Of a DNA stretch of 64,000 nt, positions 21,006 to 30,800 are shown one piece after another. The notes beneath the pieces are model-generated. The model worked only from the letters and a program-made list of their open reading frames with translations, had not been told where the DNA came from and made no database searches. The stretch is from Cymbomonas tetramitiformis (lineage: Eukaryota > Chlorophyta > Pyramimonadophyceae > Pyramimonadales > Pyramimonadaceae): positions 1-64,000 of the forward strand of contig LGRX02025811.1 of NCBI GenBank assembly GCA_001247695.2, in the 5' to 3' direction. The translations under genes and the position numbers were made by a program. Every line of letters begins with the position of its first letter. Position 1 is the stretch's first letter.

Positions 21006-21014
21006 TATTGGAAC

Positions 21015-22289
21015 ACACCAGAAAGCGGCGCAAGCCATACCTCGCACATAATAGTAGACGAGGTATTCCGCGCGTAGCTCGTTCTTGTAGAAACAAGGAT
21101 TTGATTAGGGAACGTCTTTCGTAACCAAAAAGGGGACAAGGTTCGCTGAAATTGCGCCTTAGCATGTCGTAGGTAGGAAATATGGGATATGCAGTTCCAA
21201 ATGGCCTTTGGACGTGCCGGCTTGGTTGTGCAGTTTGGGATGAACATATTCGTCGATATCTCCTGGTCGACGTCGAGTAAGTTTTTGAACTTTAAGTATC
21301 GTGCACACAGTCGTTCAGAAAAGTGCTGAAAGAAGATTTAGCTGCAGTATCCCTGTATCCGAAACTGCTTCGGTTGCTCGCCCACTATCTAAACACGTAT
21401 ATACTGACAACACATTGCGGCATGCCCGGCCGAAAGATACTAAACGCTGTTTCCGGCTTGCCATATAATACGTTTAAACGACTGTAGCTGTGCGTATCTG
21501 CATGAAGCCAAGTATCACAATGCGAGATATATCACTACTCAGTTCATCAGTGTTCAGTCAAAATGATGAGACGATAACGATTACGATAAGATATGGGATA
21601 CCAAACAAACGGAAACGAAAGGCAAAGCGAGAACTGGAGTGACTCAATTGAATTTGCAGGATCGAGAGACACACAAGCGGAGCTCCGACGCGGAGCTCTC
21701 CCGTCGGTGAGTAAGCGTCATCCGATCCTGGATCCTACACGTATCGAAAACCTAACCCTACATCGCACGGCCCTCCCTATCTTTCGTATACGTTCTGAAT
21801 ACAACTTGTAACGAAGTGAGTCCGGAAGCAGAGTGGACTGTCATCCGTCAGACGAGAGCCTACAACAACAAGTAGCTCTAAGAAAATGCGACAAACGTTT
21901 TCAACTAAAACACAACATGCATACGTTAGGTGCAGGCAAGGGTGCCAATGACACGCATCCGCAACGGATACCCATCGCGCTAGTACATGCTTGCGAACAC
22001 TGGATTTCACAGGTATTCGCGCGCGTTTCGCCGAGAAACACAAGCGTGTGTATTGATACCAAGCTCTTCTCTGGCGATCCGTGATCGATTCGTCGTCTGA
22101 GTGGCTCATTTCCAGAGTGTAAGGGATAATATATTTGCGTCGGCCTTGTGTCGCTGCGAATTTCGACAAAACGTCCACGGTCCTGAAGCACACTGCGTTT
22201 CCTGTTGGGAATGCCATCCACGACCTAACTGCGTGTTCGTTTAACTGGTCTCTGCTTCTCTTCCCTATAATTACACACGAACAAAAAAT
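21015..22289. other. No gene recognised; upstream region of the VPS16 gene
   Basis: The minus-strand 223-codon frame (22448-21777) overlaps the first VPS16 exon in antisense and has no motif, so it is not called. The VPS16 promoter should lie just before 22290; no clear TATA box is visible. Confidence 0.45.
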
Positions 22290-25200
22290 ATGGGTGGCAG
22301 CGGAGTCAGCCCGGCGTCTGAATGGAATAAACTGGGCCAGCTGTTCTACCGCAAGCGTGAGCTGTACCAAATGGCTTGGCGGGAGGCAAACTTGGACTGC
22401 TCTCTCGTCGCAGTCGCGCGTTTCGGTGGTCCCGTAGCGACTGTACACGATGATAAAAAACTGAGCAAGCTCGGCCGTGGTGTACAGGTATGCCGCATTC
22501 GTGTGGGGTAGTGAAAACTACAGTACAGGCTGGGTTGGGCTGTTAGAAACGAAATCTGGCATTGGCCGTTTGCCCACATGAGCCTGGCATGGTTAGTGTC
22601 GGCTTTCACACTGGAGGTTTACATTCATATCTTCACTTGAGATCCTGAAGGTCGATCTGCGCTTTCTTGCGGTTATATGTCACGTCTCTCGTGTGCATAA
22701 CCATACAACCATAGCTGCACGTTGACCACTTTCGGTCGTCGTTTAGGTGCTTGGTTGCCAAAACCGCCCTGAAAGCCCATACACCACGTTTGGTTACACG
22801 GTGTGATGCACGTTCTTAAATTTGTGTCCATCTCATTATATACACGCCACGGAGCGCAAGTGCGAAGACTGCACTGCGCCTAGCTCTGTTCACGGTCCTG
22901 TGTCGGTTGAGCAGACCTCCAAACCCGTCGTGCGCATCTTCAGCGCCTCCGGGCGGCCGCTGAGCTCCTTCACGTGGGAAGAAGCAAGACACCAAGATAC
23001 ACGCGCTTGGATGGGCGGAAAACGAGGCGAGTACTCAAATTCCTTTTGACTTATGAAGAATAGGAGGCCTTCCGCAGGCCATAGACTTCTCTCGTTCCTT
23101 TGTACATAAATCTGGGGAAACCGGGCGCCTCCTCACGGCGCCTCTTCAGCGTTTCTGGGAAACCAGGCGCCTAGTTCTTGTCGCCTCTTCGATATTTCCC
23201 TGGATGCCTTCCCTTGCCCTTGCTTTGTAGGGCTGAGGGAAGGGGAGGGAACCAGAGAGGGCTGAGGGTACGGGACCCGCTGGGGCTGAGGGAAGGGGAG
23301 GGAACCAGAGAGGGCTGAGGGTACCCGCCGGGCCGAGGGGAGGGAGAGAACCGGAGAGGGCTGAGTTTACGGACCCGCTGAGGGGAGGGAGGGAACCAGA
23401 GAGGGCTGAGGGTACGGACCCAGGGGCTGAGGGGAGGGGAGGGAACCAGAGAGGGCTGAGGGTAGGGACCCAGCTGAGGGGAGGGGAGGGAACCAGAGTG
23501 GGCTGAGGGTAGGGGACCCGCTTGGGCTGAGGGGAAGGGAGGGAACCAGAGAGGGCTGAGGGCAGGGGACCCGCTGGGGCTAAGGAGAGGGGCGGGAGGG
23601 AGCCAGCGCGGGCGGTTGGCATTGACCGCCACTCGAGGTCTCTTCGTGGTCCATTCACGATAGAAGGGGTGTGCCCACGGGCTCGGTGGTGAGCTGGGTG
23701 TAAGGGTGGGTCTCTGCTCAGATCCTGCTGTGCGTTGGGAAGGGCGGTGCCGTGTTGCCGTACAACGTACAAGGAGAGCTTCAGCCCAATCAGTTCTCTT
23801 TTGAGAGGTGAGTGCATCCTCGTCATCCCTGGCCCTTCCAAAGAGTTGGTCGTTTGGACAGGGAGTACCACCACAGCAGCTCGTGTGCGCGATCCCAAGA
23901 TTTAAGCAGCGTGTCAAGGACCTGGACTTGGAGGCAACAGTATGCGCAGGGTTTCAGGGCCACGGGGAAATCCCGAGCACTCCGGGAAGCGCAGGCCGGA
24001 TGTGTCTGCGTATCGTGCATACGCCCGGACGCTCCTGTCTGCGTATCGTGCATACGTCCGGACGCTCCTGTCTGCGTATCGTGCATACGTCCAGACGCTC
24101 CTGTCTGCGTATCGTGCATACGTCCAGACGCTCCTGTCTGCGTATCGTGCATACGTCCAGACGCTCCTGTCTGCGTATCGTGCATACGTCCGGACGCTCC
24201 TGTCTGCGTATCGTGCATACATCCGGACGCTCCTGGCCTGTCATCAATTTCCGCACTTCGTGTCACGCCACGACCAGCTGCGTCCACGGTTGCACCGTTG
24301 ATGGCATATCGATTGTGGCGCACGTCCAGGAAAACCCGCGGCCGACGCTTTTGAGTACGGCACCGTGGAGGCTTACTACTTGAATTGATCTTCCTGAAGC
24401 GTTCCGCCGAGAACTAGAAGAAACACATTTGCTGTTTTATTTTCATCCTCAAAATGGTTGGTAGGTATCTGCTTGATTTATAGACTGCAAAGCAAAGGGT
24501 GGGGGGTCCCATGCCGCCCACCCTCCATCACGAGGTCACGCACGGTTGGCCTCCTGCTGGCTATCATTTTGCACTTCATATCGTCACAGCGTGCCGCCTG
24601 GCTATGGTGGCAACCGCCTACCCCACTGTTGAGGACCTTACCATGAACAGCCGGGGCGTGTATGTGTGCAACGAGGCAGAAAAACGCACCGCTTCTCCTA
24701 CCGGTAAGTCGTCTCGAAACCAAGGTCATTTTCCAATTTCCATCGCCCACATGGAAACCGTGTGTGTACCTCTGCACGCCACTTACCTATGGCCGGGGAT
24801 GAAAGCGGTACGTTGCAAGAAGTCATAGCGCAAGCTACCTCATCAGCTCCGCGCAGCAATCGAAGGAGGATACCGACCGCCAGCGCAGCTTCATCAGCTC
24901 CGTCCAATTGCTATGTGTAGATAGCGAATGCCTGCTTGCCACATGGAACGTATCTGTTGCAGTGGTACTTTTAGTAGCAGCGGCAGTCCCTCCCAGCATG
25001 CCACGTGGAACAATCTGGAATTTCTGTTAATAGCTAGTGGTGCTAGTGTTAATAGACATGCCCCGTGGAACAATCTGGAATTTCTGTTAATATCTAGTGG
25101 TGCTAGTGTTAATAGTCATGACACGTGGACGATCCGGTCAAATCTGTTAATTTATGACCGTTTACAGTCTGCCAAGTGTTAGTATCCGGTAAAACTGTTA

Positions 25201-26031
25201 ATCCGAGTGCCACGTGTATGATTCCTATTAAAAGTGTTAATTTTCTGTTAATAATCCTTACATGTGTAACGATCTCGCGAGGGGGGCCTATTTCAACTCC
25301 CTCCGGCACCCCTCCGATTAAGTGTTAACATTCTGTTAAAATTGTGTTAAATTAACATTCTGTTAACATTCTGTTAACATTCTGTTAACATTCTGTTAAC
25401 ATTCTGTTAACATTCTGTTAACATTCTGTTAACATTCTGTTAACATTCTGTTAACATTCTGTTAACATGAGTCATATAATTCCTTAACTTTCGCCCAAGA
25501 GCCAATCATTATTCACCACCGGGATTTATACCGCCACGACTATTAACAGCTCCTACCCGTTAACACCTTTTAACACATAATTAACACTTTTTTACACTTT
25601 ATTAACAGATATCCTCAGTGGTGTGGTACTCAAACACCCGCAGGACGCCGTTTTCTTTTCCTGTTTCTTTGCTTACCTGGGGTTGACGATGAAGTACACT
25701 CACCGATATGGATCTGACCCTCTTTCTGCTATCAGCAGTCACATCATAGGTAACCGCCATGACGTTAGCTCTGCCCCGTGCGTGGCGACCGGGTTGCTCC
25801 ATGCCGCAAGCGGCTGCCGGGGCGCATGACGCGGCGCAACGACTTCGGCGTCCTCTCTTCGGGGCCGACCTGGTGCTGAGGCGGCTGAGGAGACGGTCGG
25901 GCGGGTGGTTTGGCAGGTCCGAAGCTTGCGGAAGCTGCTCATGAGCTGGTAGAGGCAGCAGCGAACGAGTACGACATCACCCAGCAGAGGATGCTGTTGC
26001 GAGGGGCAGCCTATGGGCGCACATTCCTGCA
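22290..26031 (+). CDS. VPS16: VPS16 homologue (HOPS/CORVET core subunit), partial exon set
   Basis: Exon 1, 22290-22487, starts at ATG and ends CAG|GTATGC in phase 0. It reads WNKLGQLFYRKRELYQMAW, then VARFGGPVATVHDDKK, the conserved start of Vps16. Exon 2 begins at 22915 (acceptor gagcag) in phase 0 with PVVRIFSASGRPLSSFTWE, the next conserved block; its end is uncertain. A later exon, 25917 to about 26031, reads NEYDITQQRMLLRGAAYGRTFL, matching the junction of the N-terminal beta-propeller and the C-terminal helical region. Exons between and after these were not identified; the first large gap is filled by minisatellites. Vps16 is a scaffold subunit of the vacuolar/lysosomal tethering complexes HOPS and CORVET. 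Confidence 0.82.
23225..23595. repeat. G-rich minisatellite, about 45-53 bp units
   Basis: Seven to eight units of gggaaccagagagggctgag plus ggtacgggacccgctggggc-like sequence, all G-rich on +. The two long minus-strand Pro/Ser/Leu frames across it (23917-23146) are repeat artefacts. It lies inside the VPS16 gene region. Confidence 0.85.
24003..24233. repeat. 33-bp minisatellite, exactly 7 units
   Basis: Seven contiguous 33-bp units beginning tgtctgcgtatcgtgcatac, differing only at a few positions in the cgcccgg/cgtccgg/cgtccag segment. The period is a multiple of three and the unit has no stop in most frames, so frames open on both strands. Confidence 0.95.
24234..24997. other. No gene recognised within VPS16 region
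   Basis: A frame ending in a good donor-like site, ccg|gtaagtcg (about 24704), could be an exon, but I cannot match it to Vps16. Confidence 0.35.
24961..25140. repeat. 60-bp tandem repeat, about 3 units
   Basis: Units of exactly 60 bases share ccacgtggaacaatctggaa and gctagtggtgctagtgttaa. The first unit is degenerate; the second and third are nearly identical. Confidence 0.85.
25352..25468. repeat. 11-bp minisatellite (ttaacattctg)n
   Basis: Ten perfect units of ttaacattctg followed by a partial one. Each contains the HpaI-type palindrome gttaac across the unit junction. Scattered gttaa motifs extend about 300 bases to either side. Confidence 0.95.
25469..25916. other. No exon identified; VPS16 intron region
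   Basis: Contains more ttaaca-type motifs to about 25600, then coding-like GC-richer sequence up to the acceptor at 25916. Some of this may be unrecognised Vps16 coding sequence. Confidence 0.4.
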
Positions 26032-27283
26032 GTCAACGCAGTAGCTAATAATTTACATACTGACGTGCAGCGACGTCGGAATTTCTGACTGCCGCGATTT
26101 CCGAAATTCGGCTTCGGAATTCGATTGGAATCGAGGACCGTTGAACGGCGTGTCGACGATGCTGACACGTCATCAACTATGAAAGTCAAGACAGAAGCGC
26201 AAGTGCCTTCTCTCATAATCGATAGGAGCGCTTTAGAAGAGAGCCACTTACTATTATACACGTTCCGTACACACGGTACAGTGCCGCTTTTCAAACTGCA
26301 CGGTACCAACAAATATCAAGGTACGAAAAACTAAGTGTAGCATATCACCTTGCTATCCATAAAGCATGTTGAAAACAAACTCTAATTTGTTGTTCAAATC
26401 TGCATGTTCTTTCAAGTTGATGCCCGGCGGTGCTTTTGAAGTCAGGATTCAATCATCCAACGTTCTATTTATATAGTCTTGAAGCTGTCAACTTTTTAAA
26501 GACTGTCTGTCTGATATTTGTTTATTGCTTCAGCGCGCTGCTGACTGAATACCTCTGCAACGCAGTTTTAGAATTCTTTGGTTGCGTTGACTCTTGTCGC
26601 GTTCGAAGCATCCTTACGCAAGGTATGTAATAATTGTCAGCATCGTAGTAGTTTGTTCAAGTTATAAATTTTGTAACCAGTCTTGCGTGTTAAATATACC
26701 TAACTTGTTGTTCCAAAGGCATCATGTGCTGTAGGTATCTTCTTGATCTGCTGCGCGGCGACAATTTCAAAGTGGTCAAACATCGGAGGCAAGTCTTCAG
26801 GTACCCCATAGTTACTACGGTACCTAGACGGTGCCTACCTCAGAGGATGACTGTACAACGGTCTCTTCAATTGCATATCTTGCTCTCAGTACAATTTGTA
26901 GACGCGAACGGTATTGAAATTGTGAAAGATCATCTGTTGCGTTCGTGTTTTTTTTCAATATTTTTCTATCACGCATGTATTTCTTTGAACTAACATGCAA
27001 GGTGGCGTGGTTTGCAGACTTCCAATTCAGATACTTTCAAATCTTCGGTCAACGCTGAAATACTATGAAGCCCGCAGCGTTCGCTACGACCGCAATAAAT
27101 GTACAAGGTTCGTCAAGGCATAGCACACTGCATACATCCGGCAGATGACAACCTGGAGTTAATTTGTTTGTCTTGATGGTACGCATGTTGAAGTCAGACC
27201 GTAGAGCCCAAGATGATAACTATTATCACCGGCAGGACCCTGCGGCCTGACTTCAATAATATGAGATTAGCTCTACAATCAAC
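26032..27283. other. No gene recognised; possible remaining VPS16 exons
   Basis: AT-rich sequence with short frames such as 26724-26993, none of which matches Vps16 or another family I can name. Confidence 0.35.
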
Positions 27284-27354
27284 AGCGGGATGGAGCAATG
27301 GCAGCTCAATCAGCTTTGTGCTGAAAGATGCTGGTTCGAATCCAGCTCACGCTC
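27284..27354 (+). tRNA. tRNA-Gln(UUG)-like gene or tRNA-derived SINE head
   Basis: A 71-base cloverleaf can be drawn. The acceptor stem agcggga/tcacgct has one mismatch, D-stem is gagc/gctc, and the anticodon arm is atcag-ctttgtg-ctgaa with a mismatch at its base, giving anticodon TTG. The T-arm is perfect: gctgg-ttcgaat-ccagc. The internal B box ggttcgaatcc is canonical; the A-box region tggagcaatgg is close. A TTTTT terminator follows at 27358-27362. The two stem mismatches leave open a tRNA pseudogene or SINE. Confidence 0.6.
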
Positions 27355-27454
27355 GTATTTTTGCTATCTATATATAAATATATAAATATACGATAAAAAC
27401 CACGGTACGTATGCAGTACGTGTTATATGATACTGGCCTATTACCGTGGTAATA

Positions 27455-27800
27455 ATTGAGTTCCTAAAAAAGAACCATGGTTCTTACACAGTAATAGTTG
27501 AACAGAACCATGGTTCTGTGATGGTATTCGTATTTGGGTACCGTGTAAAAATAAGCATACTTACCGTCTAAACACCGCGGTACCTCATTTTGGGTACCGT
27601 CATAATACCACGGTGTCCAGGCTGAAGGTACCGTCCGGGTACTGTTAAAAAGCCATGTAGGTACCGTATTGGGCACCGTTGGAAAACCGCGGTGTAGAAC
27701 CGTGTGAAAACCGCGGTGTTTAGACGGTGCGGCGCCGCTCCCATAAAACCGCGGTTCTCGGGTGTTTTCAGGTACCGTCAAAAAACCGTCAGAAAACCGT
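27455..27800. repeat. Cluster of short palindromes around ggtaccgt, accgcggt and accatggt
   Basis: At least a dozen copies of ggtaccgt, aaccgcggt, aaccatggtt and accacggt-type words lie in about 350 bases, irregularly spaced and in both orientations. The minus-strand frame (27781-27464) with repeated TVP residues follows from this composition. Function unknown. Confidence 0.65.
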
Positions 27801-30800
27801 GCACCTAAATTTGTAGGGGTGTCGCCCCGGGTACATGTAATACGACAAACGGTGTTCGCGGCACGTGCGTTTCGTAGCCTGATCGCAGTTGATGATCATG
27901 CATGGCTATTCGTGAGCCGATAGAATGAAGTTTCATGCATGTACGTAGAGCCAGATATTCCCAACCTTCCCGCATCCGAAGTTCTGCAGAACGGTATCTC
28001 GGATCTTCTCGTATCTTTTCCCGGACATCTTTTACAGAAAGCCGTAGACGTGACCGGCTGCCACAGTAGGTCTTAGGGCTGTAGGAGGACAAGTCACACA
28101 CGGACAAAAATTTCTGCCGCATCAACGGGCTCTCCGCCAGAAACGGATCCCGAGCGAAACGCCCACGGGCACACCGAACATTGTACAGACAACAGGTCAA
28201 GTCATCCTTGATGCTTTGGGAAATCAAATTTCAGTTCAAAAGGCGACACCCCCAAGCTCAGGAAGCACAGTCCCCCCCGCAATGGGCTAGAGCAGAGCCC
28301 ATATAAACTAGACCCTCCTTGTCGGCTCGGTACTACACATATGTTGCGCTTATTATTCTCCCCTGAAATACGCTCAATCCTGAAATTGTATAAACGGTTT
28401 GCAAGACTCCACAACATTGATAAGGTGCATAGTGTCACGGGCAGTTGGTTGGCGTTCGGTGATCGAGACATCCGAGTCAACCTGTATTTACTATTCGATG
28501 CACTACAGGTTATCCCATTAATTAAAATTGGTAAATCGGAAATCGGGCCATCCCTCGTCATGGCGCTCAGCCATCCGAGATTTCTCCCATGGGCTATATT
28601 CACAACTCAAGTAAATTTATCCACCTGAAATAGTTCCCGACAGGGATCGACCGACTTTGGGAGCGACGGAGTGAGGGGATTGAAGGGGCGAAATTTTCTC
28701 CCCTCAAAATAATGACCAAATGACTCAAAAAAACTAAAAACAAAAATCACATACGAAGTATTTTCATACGATGATACACATACGTGGAGGGATTTGAATC
28801 GAAATGACACTGCGCATTTTACCTCGTGAGTGGACCCTAAACCCTGCCACTAAGTACCATAGGCATCCATTATCATATCTACGCGTGGCGAGGAAATGCC
28901 TCTAATGTATCCGAAAAATGAACCCCTTTTAATGGGACAACCTATATGCAAGCGAGTTTGTGGAGACGTGCAAGTGGTAGTTCACCACCTCGCTATTTGC
29001 CAGAGGGAAATTCATTATTTTCAAAGGAATTGTATGGAATCGCCAACGCATACAGCTTTGTAGATATAAGTAGGTGTAGATATCTGTAGGTGGTCAGTTG
29101 GATGCATTGCCCTCAATAATGCATGGAACAACTGCACCAGCACTAAGCATTCTGGAATGTAAACGAAACAAACTTTTGAATTTGCATGGAATTGCTCTTT
29201 TGAATGGTGATGGCATCTATGGCCAAGTTAGGCTGAGAATTCTTAGCATCCCAAAGTATTGCTGCTGGCAAATACACCTGCACATCGATGTGGACACCGT
29301 CACCGGGGTGAACACCTGAAAAGCAACTCATCAAGAAATCGTGCCTACTAAATCGGAAAAAGACGACAGCAATGAAGGGAGCAGCGCGCGCTGCAGCTTC
29401 ATGTAGTAGTATATGTGTAGTAGTGTCGATTGCGCTCATGCACATTAACGAATGCCCCCAAATACTGCTGATGCATTGCTGTAGGTGAATAAAGCTGTGC
29501 TGCAAACTGGGCAAAATATAGTGAGCTTCACGTCACTGTCGGTGCTCTGGATTCCTTTATCATATGCAACACATGCTTATTGCTCGCATGCCGATCCACG
29601 GTGTACATTGTGTAGCTGTGGTGCGCATGGTGCTGGGAAGATTTACTCCAAAGAGTTCTCAGACGACGACAGTCGATCATGAATGGCTAATCATGACAAC
29701 AGTCATTAATCTGTTGCGCTTGCATAATTATGACACTATGAGAATATTGCTGCGTGATATTTCGCACCTGCCGTTGGGAGGATTGCTTCTCATCGATTTG
29801 GACAACGAACTGTGACACTGTACTGCATTATGCAATGAAGGGGTACGGTCTCAAGACTCGCTTGTGTTGTGCAAATATCGCATTGACTGGTGGGCAGAAC
29901 GCTGTGTCACCTTCATCGAACCGGCAAAGCCGGCATCGAACTGTAACTCCAATAGGTAGTAGGCAAGTCCAGGGGATGCCGTATCAAGAGGAGCAACCTG
30001 TAGTGTCAACAAACAAACAAACCCATCTCATTCTATCGTGCAAATGTACTCCAATGTTCTAGTCTGGAATGCAGGTCTCACCAAAGTAGGGCCGAGAGTA
30101 AGCTGAGGATGTGGCGTATTGTAGAGTGGCTGCCGGTTGTCTGCTGTACTCTACAAGTGGCGGCTACGGCTACGAGTGTTGCTGGAAGTCTGCTGACGAG
30201 GGCCTCTAGCACAGCCCGAAATCAGTACATACAGTGAGGAGACCGTGTTATGCTCCGGGACTAGTTTATTATCACTTTTCATAAGAAAACTTCGCTGCTC
30301 GTCACATCTATGTGCTGGTATTTTATTTATTCGGAAAACATTACACGTTTAACAGAGGAAGCCACACAACAGTTCACCAGTTTTGCGACTTACTGTCCTG
30401 CAACAAAATGAGAGTAATATACAACGTTGTATGCTATTATCATCATGGGTGGCCGTGTTGACTGCTCCTCATACTTGGAAACCCTGGCAGTACTTTAAAT
30501 CTCCCTCCCGTGTGTTGCTCATTTCCTCAGGAGCAACAATCTGTAACATTGTATCCCAACATCCTGCTGACCGCCAATATGTAGCCATCCATGTTCCATG
30601 GTCTAATAGCCTAGTTACGTTGAGGACTGCACGATGATGTCCTGGTCCACAATCAAGCAGGGGCATGGTATGCGCTTGACTGCTCGAGCAGCATCTTTGC
30701 ACTCCGCGAACTTGAGCCACGTGAGACGACGAGTCCAAAGGGTTGTAACTATCACTAACAAATGAAGCAAACAACACTGGAGAAGCTAGGTAGTTCACTC

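Noticed and set aside
21777..22448. Minus-strand 223-codon frame
   Set aside because: Antisense to VPS16 exon 1; no motif.
23146..23917. Two proline/serine-rich minus-strand frames of about 250 codons
   Set aside because: Translation of the G-rich minisatellite; both frames look alike and lack any unique sequence.
24003..25468. Possible CRISPR-like array in the regularly spaced repeats
   Set aside because: Units are contiguous with no unique spacers, and the genome is eukaryotic; these are minisatellites.
28775..28810. B-box-like gattcaaatccc on the minus strand as a tRNA
   Set aside because: The flanking bases do not pair into a T-stem; no cloverleaf.
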